Position numbers and translations under genes: made by a program. Positions 44,626-56,509 of a stretch of 64,000 nucleotides of DNA are shown piece after piece. The notes under the pieces were generated by a model. That model was given only the letters and a program-made list of their open reading frames with translations, was not told where the DNA came from and searched no databases. The stretch covers positions 806,001-870,000 of the forward strand of contig JBCAML010000017.1 in the NCBI GenBank assembly GCA_038503075.1, given 5' to 3'. This DNA is from Gyromitra esculenta. Its lineage: Eukaryota; Ascomycota; Pezizomycetes; Pezizales; Discinaceae. Numbering within the stretch: the stretch's first letter is position 1; the number at the start of each line of letters is the position of its first letter.

Positions 44626-45361
44626 AGTTATACGTAAGATAGAGTATGTTGAAAGGCTGAAGCTTGTACTGCGAAGGTTAAGTTTTTTCCTGGTGTCATG
44701 TGCAAATTGTGTGACGTTTCAGGGACAGGGATCTCGATCACGGTCCTATGTTCCGCTCCTAAAGAAACTGAAAACTGAATTTTAATGAACTCGATATCTA
44801 GGTCCCGCGATTTCGATCTAGATAAATTGCGCTTTACACCAGAAACATAACTAACTCACTCACGCAAGATTCTTTAACATTTGTGATTGTTGAAGCTAGC
44901 TAAGACCGCTAATCAGCTTGCTCATGGTAAATCACTCGGACATAGGCTTTATTTCTCTAGTTTATTTGGCGAGCACCATCATCAGATGTGCAAAATCTTT
45001 ATGTACTACACTAAGGATAATATCAGCTAGGTCGAGCTAACGAGCTAGAGGACTATTGATATTGCACCAGTCTTACCAGTGATGTTGATAGGTCAGAAAG
45101 CTTCCCATGGTCAAGTATTTTATACCATGTAGTTATTTACTATCAGCTGGAATTGTAATGGGAATTGATACTTGGGAACATACAGGTACCCGTAGCTATC
45201 TCTTAAATTGTTAAGATGTTGACAAACGCGACTTGCAAGACATTTAGCCTACGATTGTCTTGGCGTCTTGGCTCTGTCGAGCTTCCGCCTCAGCCCCAGC
45301 CAACTTCTTCCTCCTTCGCTTGTGCATAAATACAACACTCCCATCACCATATTGAGCCGTC
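44626..45361. other. Divergent OTU/TFIIA upstream region
   Basis: About 0.7 kb between divergent start codons. No repeats or conserved frames were seen; it presumably contains both promoters. Confidence 0.45.
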
Positions 45362-45816
45362 ATGAATAACCAAACATACTATGAGCTCTATCGACGTTCC
45401 AGGTTGATGACTTCTCCATTCTATGGAGGTTTCTCAATGACTAACATCTCGAGGATAGCATCGGCATGGCCTTGACCGATGCTCTGGACGACCTCATCAG
45501 TGAGGGTCGTATCGCTCCCCAGCTCGCCATGAAGATTCTGTCCAACTTTGATCGTAGCATAACAGAAGTTCTGGCTGACAAGGTCAAGGCGAACTTGTCA
45601 TTCAAGGTTCGTGTTTAATAGAGATGAGGCTATAGGAGTGAAAGCTAAACATGCGGGATACAGGGTCATCTGGACACGTACCGCTTCTGCGATGAGGTCT
45701 GGACCTTCTTGATCAAAGAGGTTACGTTCAAATTCCAGAATGGGCAAAACCCAAGTGTCACAGCAGACAAGGTCAAGATCGTTTCTTGTAACTCGAAAAG
45801 ACCTGGAGAACAATAG
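45362..45816 (+). CDS. TOA2: Transcription initiation factor IIA gamma (small) subunit, TOA2-like, 113 aa
   Basis: TFIIA small subunit stabilises TBP on promoter DNA during RNA polymerase II initiation. Three exons 45362-45402, 45459-45606 and 45664-45816 (41, 148 and 153 nt) give 113 aa, the usual length. The sequence matches the family throughout: [40 protein letters not shown], a helix ending [32 protein letters not shown], and [12 protein letters not shown] in the beta-barrel half. It ends RPGEQ. It converges with the TYW4 gene 630 bp downstream. Confidence 0.97.
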
Positions 45817-46446
45817 TTGTATTCCTAGAGGAGCTAGGGGTTGTTGGTTTGATTTAGACTTTCCTTGCCACCCAAAGCGTGTTTTTTCCCTAAATTGTTG
45901 AACTTTCTGGGATAAAATATATTATTTTTTCCTCTCTTATGCTACAAATAATATGCTGCATAAGCTGGCGTCTGTATTGTATTGATCTTTTCCTAACTCT
46001 CTTTGGCTTGTTCATTGCGGATGGCGTTATGTATCTTTTTAACAAGACTAGAGACCTACGATCTACTTTATATCTTGCGGTATAAACTAGCCGTATCTCT
46101 CAATATAAAACATTTTCTTCTCCGATTTACTCGTGAAGGCACAGCCATGCTCAGAGACCTGGTGTCAGTGACTAATTACACTTTTCCTGGATGGTATAGT
46201 TATATAATATCGGTACACGTAGGTCTCACAATCTCGCAGGGGCTTACAGTAAGGGTGAAACCCCAATCTTGTAATTACCATAGTTAAATACTAACTTAGC
46301 AACAGCTTCGAGCATTCACCTAATAAGAAAATAAATAAGTGCTCAAACCAACTTTTTCTCAAACCAAACAAAGAAAGAAAAGAAAACATTCACATGACAG
46401 AAAAAGCGTTTCCTAGCCTACTCGGGAAGAAATGGTAAAAAGGATT
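45817..46446. other. Intergenic between convergent TFIIA gamma and TYW4 genes
   Basis: About 0.6 kb of A/T-rich sequence with only one short frame (46003-46287) that has no recognisable features. It probably holds the two 3' UTRs. Confidence 0.5.
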
Positions 46447-49400
46447 CTAATCCCTTCCCATATCCGCCAATTCATCGGCCAACCTCTCCATATAAAATTT
46501 CTTCGCTGAATCTGGCAGCCCTTCAAATTCTCTTGCAATTCTTGCCACCATCACTCTACCTTTTTCGTATGCTGCTAGATCTCTATTCCCGTACACATCC
46601 CGACCCGCACTATATCCCCTCTGTAGGCTTTTAAAAAACACATTCACAGCCACACATGGCTCCAAGGGTAACGCTGCATGAGGCCACAGTTCAGGTATGT
46701 ACAACACATCACCAGGTTTCAGCGTTGCTTCCATGGGATTAGTGTATTCTATATCACCCTCCATAAATGGGTTAATAGAAGACGATGAGGCACCGGGCGG
46801 AAACGCCAATCTTGTCACGTTGGATGGTGGGTATACGCGGAACCGCTTTGTCCCACGAATGTGGCAGAGGACGTTTGCCATGACGTCGAAATGTAGCCAC
46901 ATACCGACTTCTTTGCTAGATATGCGTAACGGAGAACTATGTTCATTCTCCTTCACGAAACTGAGTTGCGGAGGAATTGAGAAATCGCTTGCGATGCCTG
47001 CGAAGTCCTCGGAAAGTTTTGCAGGTTCGGTGGTGGGGTTGGAGGAGGAGAGAGAGCGGAGATAAATATATTCATCAGCTATAGGATCGAATGCAGTGTC
47101 GATGAATTCACCAAAAGTAAGGGTTTTGTAGGTGAAGTTTTTTGATTGGAAGGACATGAATTGCGACTGTGCAGCGTGGACAACGACCTGCTTGATTTTA
47201 GTTCTGTTTCCTTAAGATCGTGAGTGGTATCCGCATACCTTGCGATCGTGTCCAACCATTTCTTTGAGATACTCGGGGTCCCACTTCGCGGCACATGGGC
47301 CGATGTCTAACCCTTCAAGGACAACTGGTTCTCCTGCATCTCTGATAATTTCAAAATCTTCTCTGGTTGTGATTGTTGCCCTTTTGATATCCGTGATTTG
47401 TGACATCCTAGATCTTGGTACTATAGTTCCCCTCCCCTCGAACGGAAGCGTTTGCCTCCTCTTTCTCTTCTCCAACTCTTCTCCTTCTTCCAAGATTTTC
47501 CAAACACCCTCCACCTCTCCATCTCTTGGGCTATACAAGGTCCATATTCCCTCGTTGAAACATCCGCCAAAACTAAAACACACACACCCACCACCAATTA
47601 TGCAAATCCTATTCTTGCTAGCAAGGACAATTTCGTGTCCTATCAGTAGCGGAATCTTATGTTCCACGAGGTTATATCCGATGTCGACAGCCCTAATTGT
47701 AACCTTCTCGCAGTGGATCTCTACCACCTCATCTTCACTTTTGATTAACGGCCCCCCCGAGACGCCCCCGACAATCAAAACCCTCCCGGATCCCAGATAC
47801 ACTGCACGAGCTCCAAATCGCCTCAGTAAGCTCCTCGTGGAAAGCAAATTGATAAAACTCCACGACACGACAACTTTATAACCCTTATTTGCGGCCACCT
47901 TCTGGATCTCTAGTCTCCACATATCTCCGAGAATCTGTCCCCTAGAATCCATACCTCCGCTCAAAATTCCGTATGTTTTATCAGTCCAACACAGGCAAGC
48001 CCCAAATCTTGGTGACGGCTTTCGATCCGCCTCGACCGTCAGTTTCTTCCACCCATCACTCTCGCTCCACAAGAGCCATTCGTCAAGAACAGTGTTTCCC
48101 TCGCATTTACCACCGTAGATAAGTATCTTGTCGTCGTCGACTAGGGTAGCGGCGTGTCTGAACCTCCCGCTCGGGAGGTTCTGGACTTTTCTCCAACTCC
48201 CTGATTCAAGTAACCAGACATCGCTGAGTGCTTGACCTGGCGATGTCCGCCCTCCAACTAAGAGCAACTTTCCAGGTGCGATTTGGGTCATAGTGTGACA
48301 CATCCTTGCACTGGGCCCTGGAGTGCCTCTCAGTGATATTTCATGGTTCTGCTCGTGTTCTTCTGCGATAAGTAATGAGGTACCTATTCTTGTCTTTGTG
48401 CCTAGGCCACCATGATAAACAAGTTTTCCTTCCCCCCACTCTGCGGCTGCGCCGAACCATCGTTTCAGCAAAGGTGAAGGGGTGAATTCTGCGCTGAGCC
48501 CTTCTTCAACCCGAGAATCTTCTGAGCTTTGGGATCTTAAGTATGCCGGTCGATTATCAGGAAAGTAACAATATTCCCCGCCTTTCCATTTAAGCCCCTC
48601 TTGCGTGAACGGAACTGCAGATCTTCTCTCTATAGTTGAAGCATAGAGGATGAAGTAGTGTTGGCAAAATAAGAAAAATTCCTCCCACTCATCAAAAGGC
48701 TCCACCGACTCTAAATATGCCTTCTCTTCCTCCGTGACCATACTACTCCAAAATGCGAGGAGATCTAAGGCATCCACAGATTTCCAGTCACGATCTGAAA
48801 ATCTGGCAACCTGACTGCTTAGGGTCTGGTACGATAGGATCGATTTGAGAGGTGTAGATAGTGAGCCGAAATGTTTCTGCATGGTGCGGGCAAACGGGTG
48901 AGTCGGTCCGGAAGGAAGAAATTGCTCCAGTATAGAAAAGCGTGCTGTAAACGATAAGCAACCACGGCTCGAGGAGACCTCAAATCCTCCTTAGGGGAAG
49001 ATAGTTTTACCGTCCGGTAGTGTAGCAATCCAGGCAAGGAGTTCGTCCACGGCCTCTTTATCCATGTAGGCCAGCGAGACTTCGGCACTGAAAAACAGGG
49101 CCTTGGAGGCGAGATCATGGATATCGAATATATCTTTCAACATTTCGAGGTCTCGGAGGTCGCAGCCAATTGCAAGGTATTCGGGGCTTGAGTAGTGGAC
49201 ATGGTTCTGCGGAGGGCTGTGGACTTCCGGGTCCGTAAGGAGTTCAACAAGTTGGGGGGCCTCACATATTGTCTGGACTTTCTTGTTAATTAGGTCAGGG
49301 TAGTCGATATCAATATACATCACATCACCAGATACGTCTTTAACGCCCGAAAGACATTGAAAGGGAAGCGGGTCGCTACTCGATACCAAAAAAATATCAG

Positions 49401-49911
49401 CATATAACCTTTAATAAGTAGAAGAAACTCGCGGTAGGGAATCATGGGATATGCTAGAGATATTAAGAATAAGGGAGACAGACTATCCACAGCCTAGGTT
49501 TACAACCACCTTCTTGACCGAAGTTTTCGTCTTAGGATCGATAACCTCCTCTGTTAGGAACGAGTGGACAACGTGTTCCACAGCGCGCATCCGAAGCCAA
49601 TAGCCTCTATTTATGAGGGGAGACCTTCTCTGAGGCTTTTTGACAAAATAGCGTAAGAACTGATGCTCATCTGATTTTGAGTATAGTCTCTCAACACTTC
49701 GTTTACTAACGATAGAACTGTTATTTGTCTATGATCCGGTGAGTCTTTAATCAGCGATAAGATTCTTAAACTAGATAGGAAGCTAGAGAGAGAAAAAACG
49801 TAGAGAGAAAAAGCAGGAAATGAAATAAAGTATTCATACACCCATTATTGCACTGTCTCTCTTCTCCTCCTTCGCCTTAGGTCCATTTTTCTTTTTTGTA
49901 GGGGCCTCCAT
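46447..49911 (-). CDS. PPM2: tRNA wybutosine-synthesising protein 4 (TYW4/PPM2), methyltransferase-Kelch-JmjC fusion, 1042 aa
   Basis: TYW4 carries out late methylation and methoxycarbonylation of the wybutosine side chain at position 37 of tRNA-Phe, using S-adenosylmethionine. Exons 49840-49911, 49484-49728, 49011-49375, 47239-48944 and 46447-47187 (72, 245, 365, 1706 and 741 nt). The LCMT-type methyltransferase domain has [59 protein letters not shown] and the later [17 protein letters not shown]. Kelch repeats (about 400-750) include [19 protein letters not shown] and [19 protein letters not shown]. The C-terminal JmjC-like domain keeps [20 protein letters not shown] with HxD and a distal His ([18 protein letters not shown]). 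Intron 2 uses a weak GTCTGT donor. The start exon is Lys-rich ([20 protein letters not shown]). Confidence 0.96.
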
Positions 49912-51051
49912 GGTTGTCACTCGTCTGGACAGAGAGAGTTTGTAGTGTTGGGAAGCTTGTGGTCGCCTGGCAGGAGACTAAGGAAGGGCATTTTTAACAG
50001 GTATCGTGACTTTTGTTGGTGTTTTTAAGTCCCATGTGTGTGTGGTGGCTTCGATGAGGGGTTCCACGCATAACGGCTGCCGGTCGTTTTTCTTAGAACG
50101 GCTAGCCTGGTCGGCCAACCTCTACCAGGGTCATCTGGCATCTTATCACCATCTGCTCTGCCCAACAGGTGCCTCAACCGCTGCTTCAATCACGACATCA
50201 CGTCAGGGACAAAAACTCCACTAATGGTGTTTAAATCTTATCAACTCTTATCTTCCCAGGTTCACCATGCTCGCCTGCACCCCCCATTTCGGGTGAATAC
50301 TAGATGTCCTTGCAGTTATTCCAGCAATTCCGCGACATGTGTTCTAACAACATGCACGTATTTAAGCTGGAGTAGACTCAGAGTATGTGCTCTTGATACT
50401 GACCTCTATGAATTCCCCAAGTGTTGCAACCTGCTCGCGTGTAGATCGTTCGGAATACCCGAAGTAGAGAGCATTGATGATCAATTCCTTGCCGCCTAGA
50501 TGGATCTTACGTATCCTCTCCCTCCCTTGGACGAAATATACAACGTTCAATATATATATTTTCCACAGGAGATATCTGTAGTGGGTGTCCCAGGGACAAC
50601 CCCATTTTCTTCCTTGCTGGTAGGATAGACATGTCCGAAGATCGTTCGATCAAGTGAAGAGGAGGAATTAGAGGGCTACTTTTTTCCTAATCTTTTATAA
50701 TTCCTATCGGCAGAAGTAAAATGGTCTAGTAGAATGGAGTTTCGGATATCTTGGATGTTCAGACGGTGGTGTTTAAAGGTTCGCCTGGCTCCGCAGATCG
50801 GTTACCGGGCGCTTTCCCTGTAGAAGTTAGCCCCGCTAGTTAGCCCTCCTCCATCTGAAACACCCCATCAACCACCTCTGCTACGCTCACCCAACCCCAC
50901 AGCAAGCTCACGATCGACGACATCGTCTTACGGGCAGTGACAGCCTTCACCCCCATCACAAATACAACGCTAGCTATTGCAGTTTCTTCCTACAGCTACT
51001 CATATCTGTGATATCTTTCCCAATTCAACAGGCACCATCAGCTTCCCCGCC
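49912..51051. other. Divergent TYW4/ATG18 upstream region
   Basis: About 1.1 kb. Only short frames lacking protein-like features are present. It presumably contains both promoters; a C-rich segment (50840-50960) lies upstream of ATG18. Confidence 0.45.
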
Positions 51052-52525
51052 ATGAACTTCGTCACCTTCAACCAAGATTTCTCGTGCCTAGCCGTCGGCA
51101 CTCGCACTGGATACCGAATATACAACTGCGATCCTTTTGGCAAGGTCTATGAGCAAAAAGAGGGCGACATCTCTATCATAGAGATGCTTTTCGCTACCTC
51201 GCTTGTGGCTCTCATTCTATCCCCTCGCAGACTGATGATCACAAACACCAAGGTTCGTAGTCGAGGATCCCATTCGTCTTCCCTCCCAAGTTATTTCGCT
51301 GCTAACTACTCCCTTTATTATCCAAACAGAGGCAGTCAACTATTTGCGAGCTTACTTTTCCAACATCGATATTGGCTGTCAAGTTAAACCGTAAAAGGTT
51401 AATCGTGGTCCTAGAGGAGCAGATCTATGTTTACGACATCAGCAACATGAAGCTACTGCACACCATCGAGACCTCGCCTAACCCCAACGGTAGGTTTTCA
51501 AATTATACATTAGGAAAGCTCTGCTGACTCATTGTATTATCTGCCAGCTATCTGTGCTCTCTCTCCGTCGTCAGAAAAATGTTATATTTCTTACCCCCTA
51601 CCCACATCTTCCAGCCCTTCTCCATTCTCACCACCCTCACACGCTCCTACAAACGCCAATGCACCCCCTGCCCCTTCGGGCGACGTCATTCTCTTCGACG
51701 CCATCAAACTTGAGGCTGTAAACGTAATCAAAGCCCACAAGTCTCCACTTGCTGCCGTAGCTCTCAATAGCGAAGGAACCTACCTGGCAACCACCTCCGA
51801 AAAGGGAACCGTAATCCGAGTATTTGCTGTCCCCAGTGCACAAAAGCTCTTCCAGTTCCGACGGGGAAGTTACCCAGCACGAATCTACTCTATGTCCTTC
51901 AATCTCATGTCGACGCTTCTTTGCGTCTCATCAGCTACAGAAACAGTTCACATATTCCGCCTAGGAGGCCAAATACCCTCGGATGCATCCTCGAGCCGAA
52001 GTATAGATTCTGGCGGTGGTGTTTCCCCAACAGAATCTGTAGGCTCATCTCCTTCAAACCATGCTGGAGCAGCTGGGGCCGGGTTTGAAAGTTATATGGA
52101 GTCAAAACATCGGAATGGTGGGGGGAAGACATTCGGATCCATGATTCGACGTCTGTCACAACATACTGGACGCACGCTTGCCGATGCTGCGGGAGGGTAT
52201 CTACCACAGGCAGTATCAGAAATTTGGAAACCTGAGCGGGATTTTGCCTTCGTGAAATTACCAAATCCAGGTGTAAGGAGCGTGGTGGCCTTGAGTAGCA
52301 CCAGCCCCCAGATCATGGTTGTTACAAGCGATGGATATTTTTATGTTTATAATGTAGAAATGGAGAAAGGAGGGGAGTGCGTCTTAACGAAGCAATATTC
52401 GTATGTTTTTTCCCCGCCAATTTTGTAACACTGCTACGCGTGCATATAGGCTAACTTTGCTTATGGGCTTGACTAGATTACTGGATTCGAGCGAGAAAAT
52501 GGGGCAGAGCCTGATGTATGACTGA
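51052..52525 (+). CDS. ATG18: ATG18-type PROPPIN, phosphoinositide-binding WD-repeat autophagy protein, 420 aa
   Basis: ATG18 is a seven-bladed beta-propeller that binds PI3P and PI(3,5)P2 on autophagic and vacuolar membranes and works with ATG2. Exons 51052-51252, 51330-51489, 51548-52400 and 52477-52525 (201, 160, 853 and 49 nt). The lipid-binding FRRG motif is at about 224-227 ([19 protein letters not shown]). Other signatures are [51 protein letters not shown] and [20 protein letters not shown]. Loop insertions are Ser/Pro-rich (about 135-165) and Ser/Gly-rich (about 265-300), the latter likely the membrane-inserting 6CD loop. The C-terminus ([15 protein letters not shown]) is in a small last exon. 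Confidence 0.96.
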
Positions 52526-53802
52526 GATTTTCTAAATACCGTGTGAGGTCACATTTTATAACGTGAGGGGACTATGGTTATGAAGGAGTGATCAAAATTC
52601 GCAAACAATCCAAAGAACCGATAGGAAAAGCAGACATGAAGACTACCACATTCCTTTATTCATTAACTTGTATTTTCTGATGCCATTGCATGGGCTTTTT
52701 GTACCCTTTACTTTATCCTCCCATTCCTCAATTATGTTTTTTTGTAATACTCTGGTAAAGGCGTTGGTTGTATCTATCATTTTCTACGTAGTGCTCTCCT
52801 GTTTTCAATTCCATAACATACTTGATTTTTTCGATAACTTTTCATATTATGTATAGGAGAGTTCCTTTTAATGGCCCTCTCGAAGGCAATCCAGCCCGAG
52901 GGAAAAGGAAATTAAAGTCTTCTAAGCTAAACAAAGGGTCGATTTTTTCATAGTGTTGAAAATTCTAGTGGGGAGGGGGTTTTTTTTTTGGCGGCTCTAG
53001 AAGTAGATGTTGAAAAGGGCTAACAATGCCGAAAAATTACCTGTCCTTTGAGACCGTCGGATGGAAATGACTATTTGCCCAACAAACACCAGGTTGGCTC
53101 CAGGGTTTTCCTCCCCACTCCAGTCTCGTTTCTCCACCGTCACCCATAAATCTCATTCCTCTGTTATTTCCCCTCTTTTCATACATTTAAAGGTACCAAA
53201 GCTCAACCACGGACCGGCGATTGCGAGAATTAAGGTAAGAATCGCTGTAACTTTTATCTTTCTTCATAACTACTCCGTTTTTTGTTTCGTTGTAAGGAGC
53301 TGGAGTGTCATTTCTCTTGATATTTCTCATCCGTTTTCGTGTTGCTTCTTCTCCAACATTGGTTTTCACCTGTATTTTGTCCATGATGTTTATGATAGCT
53401 CTCGCATCACTGGGGTTAACAAGATGGATGAATTGCGTCTACCCTTTTCTTGGGCTTCGGAGCCACTTCTGTCTAGGTTCTGCGACTTCCGATCCCTTTC
53501 TCACTCCGCGAGAGCTATCACGGCTTTCAACTAAACATGACAGGATGACTACATGTAGTAATTACATGTACATGTATATACTCATCAACAGTCCCGGATG
53601 AAATAAACATGTTATTTGTTTTTGCCAAGATCTCTGACTTTGAGCACCAGCAGAATACCCTGATTCTATTGATATTTTACACCCTTTTGCGTGCTTCCCT
53701 AGCCCCGATATGTTAGTGAAATCATGACAAGTTTATGCTAAAAAATCTTCCGCAGAGAAATTACTCTCAAACTCTCATCTAGTCAACCACCCACATCCAT
53801 CC
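52526..53802. other. Intergenic, no gene supported
   Basis: About 1.3 kb. A plus-strand frame at 53061-53534 is long (157 codons) but of odd Phe/Ser-rich composition and unrecognised. CTACATGTAG (53549-53558) and two overlapping TACATGTA copies (53563-53576) lie about 250 bp before the next gene. Confidence 0.45.
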
Positions 53803-54425
53803 ATGCTTTTGACCATGAAGCCTTCCAAGTCGAAGCCATCAACATGGGGAAAAAGAAACAACTCCCCCAACACTCAACACGGCGAAAGTAGCGCTGATAG
53901 TCCTAAAAGTATGTTACTATTTGCCGCTTATGTAAACTCTACTTCCCGAGAGACGAGAAAACACAATATGGTCATTAGCCTTGCTTGCTAACTTCTTCAT
54001 TTCTTATCAATTTAGGAAAGAGAAAACCATACAATTGGGCTCCTCAGATCCACAAATGTAACTCTTGTGAGACCATCGTCAACTCCCCAAAGGCAATTCG
54101 CAACTGCATCGGAAAGCACGAAGAGCCCTGTCCGCGTTTTCACAGGACTCTTCATATCGTCGGTGAAACGGACAAGTGTCAGGCTTGTTGTATGTTCAAC
54201 AACATGCTTGGGAAACGCACTGCCGAGATCGAGGTTCTCGAAGCATCGCTCGCGTCTATGCCAGAAGGGAAGACTAAAAGGGCTGCCATCGCCAAGCTGG
54301 AAAAGCTGCAAATGTTCCAGCAGCAGAGCGTGATTGCGGAAATGGACGCTACTATGGATCGGAAGGATGGGTACTATGACTGGCTTTCTAGGTTCAAGGA
54401 ACCCAGAGGAGCAGATAGAAACTGA
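53803..54425 (+). CDS. Hypothetical Cys-rich protein with possible zinc-binding segment, 171 aa
   Basis: Unrecognised two-exon gene: 53803-53908 and 54016-54425 (106 and 410 nt), intron GTATGT..TTTAG. The N-terminus is polar and basic (MKPSKSKPSTWGKRNNSPN). Residues about 48-100 contain KCNSCETIVNSPKAIRNCIG, a CPRFHRTLHIV stretch and DKCQACCMF, a spacing of Cys pairs with intervening Cys and His that could bind zinc. A helical region follows (LEASLASMPEGKTKRAAIAK, LEKLQMFQQQSVIAEM), and the end is charged (DGYYDWLSRFKEPRGADRN). No membrane segments. It may be a lineage-restricted protein; DNA, RNA or protein binding would be speculation. Confidence 0.65.
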
Positions 54426-56509
54426 TGGTAGAAGGAGAAAAGAGTAAGGTGGAGGAGGAGCAAGCATCTTGGATTGATGTCTTTCCTATTTCTTAGTTTT
54501 TTCGGGGGGCTTCCCATCTTAGTGTTTTTTTTCTCCCGTTTTCCGCACCTTTTGGTTTCCTTTATCTTTTGAATATTCCAGGGCCTCTAGAACCTTCACC
54601 AAGGAGGAGGGAGTTGTGGGATTGTGAGGGATGGTCTATTCGAGAGAGGTTACTTCAGTCTGCCTGTGTTTGCCTTTGGCTTGACCAGGCTCGGTCAGGC
54701 TTGGGTTTCGAGTGAGGTGTAGGTCTCTTTTTATCACGAGATCACTTCGTAAGGCAGACGAGCCGGCTAGTTTCAACGTCCAGTCTAAGATCGGCCCATC
54801 ACAAAGGAATAGAAGCTGGTTGTTAACTCACCAAAAATCACTCGCTAGATTATCCACTGAATAGGCTTGGAAAGGAAAGGCTTGCTGGAAGGTTACTTCA
54901 ACCTCCAGATAGCCTCTGTAACAGCCTTCTACGTGCGTAATCGAATTGACGGATCATCTACCCTCCCCAAAGCCAAGGCAGATCTAGCTAAAACAAAGTA
55001 AAGCAAGTACGAGAGCATTCGCGATATGTATAGTGAATTTCTTGTTTCTGTGTCTCGCTATGCTGTCCTCCAACTTCTATCCGCTATCTTTTCAACCGAA
55101 CACCGAACACCCTTTGCTCCACAGAATTACGGCGTTTTCTCCGCACACATATCTCTGTTTTCGATTAAGTTGCTTATTCTACCCAAGTTGACTGGCTTAA
55201 TACATGTAGGTTGTATGTCCCGAACGCTTCGTTCGGAGGTCTAAGCGATATGCAGGCACCCAGCGCTAATCCTTGTGCAAACAAAGCCCAGATGGCCATG
55301 AACACGGCAACAGAGATGGTTCCAGGCAAGACAGGGATACTGCAGCCGAACGCTAACCGATATCAAGATCTTCATGCAAGTGATGTTTCCAGGAGTTTGG
55401 GACTTATGCCTGGATGTGTTGCTTTCGAAGGTTTAGCCGTGGCAGTGATGCCTGGCCCCTGCAGTTATCACATACCAGAACAACGGCGACGTCTCGAACC
55501 GATGAGATGTGCCACGGGAACTGTTTCATGACCTCGTCTCGAAAAAAAAGGCGTAAAACATGTTAGCTTTACTCCAACTGAGCCCATCTGAATGCCTGCA
55601 AATCTTTCATCGCCGGAATCCGACACTGAGGGGATCGATTACTGCTCCGCTCCTGGATAGCGATTATTCGTGGGGGAGGGCAAATGTTCGTGTGTCAGAT
55701 GTTCCCGGCTAGTGTTTTAACTACGGATGTTTGCTACAGCAGACCCACTCATTAGAGAGGTTTAGGGAACATCGATACCTAAATTACGGGCAATGAAGCC
55801 AAGAATGCCTACGTAAGTTGAGCCTATAGAAATCACAACTCGAAGCACGAAACAAGAGGCGCGTAAAAAGCTAGTAATACAAGAAAAAGAAAGCTAGAAT
55901 ACCGAGGCAACAGAAGAATAAATTACCCCGCCAGATCCCTTAAAACAACCGAAGGCCAACAGCTCCAAGGAGCCTATAGTATCGCTGAATACAAGGCATA
56001 AAATCGAGCTTAACTGAATTTTTGGATTTTTGTTTCGTGTGACTTCGATGAAAATAAAGTATTCAAAGAAGCATACCAAAATAACATTAACCAATCCATT
56101 TTAGACTTAGATTTAGTCTAGATATAGAGTAGATGCCTAAATATATCCTCTTTCCCGTTATGTAACCAACCATGAACGCACAAGACCCAAAAAAAAAACC
56201 ATAGCAAAAGACTATAAATGTTAACACACAAAGAAATAAACAAAAAAAAAAAACAAACAAAAACAAAAGAGACGTCATTCAATAAGCAGAGACGCCACCC
56301 ACAAACCCACAATTTGATGCAAAAACACCAGAAGTAAAAAGAAACAACTGGAAAGACAAGAAACGGATAGAGAGCACTGAGAGTACCAAGACAAGAAAAC
56401 TGTACTTCCAGGGTAGATGCTTCCCATCAAGCATGTTTTTTTTTCAAAAGAAAATTTAGAAAAGTAGATAGAAATGATACTAGTCAAAGTTAAAGCTAGG
56501 TGAATCAGA
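54426..56509. other. Intergenic, no gene supported
   Basis: About 2.1 kb. A plus-strand frame at 55211-55531 (106 codons) has no recognisable motif; the minus strand of the same segment has a short hydrophobic stretch (VAVFMAIWALFAQGLALGAC) preceded by a stop. The section 56180-56280 is A/C-rich with poly-A tracts. TACATGTA occurs at 55201. Confidence 0.45.

Noticed and set aside
53061..53534. 157-codon plus-strand frame before the Cys-rich orphan
   Set aside because: Phe/Ser-rich composition with no motif, no recognisable homology and no splice partner. The opposite strand is also open, so it is probably chance.
55211..55531. 106-codon plus-strand frame
   Set aside because: No recognisable features; the minus strand of the same segment looks at least as protein-like.
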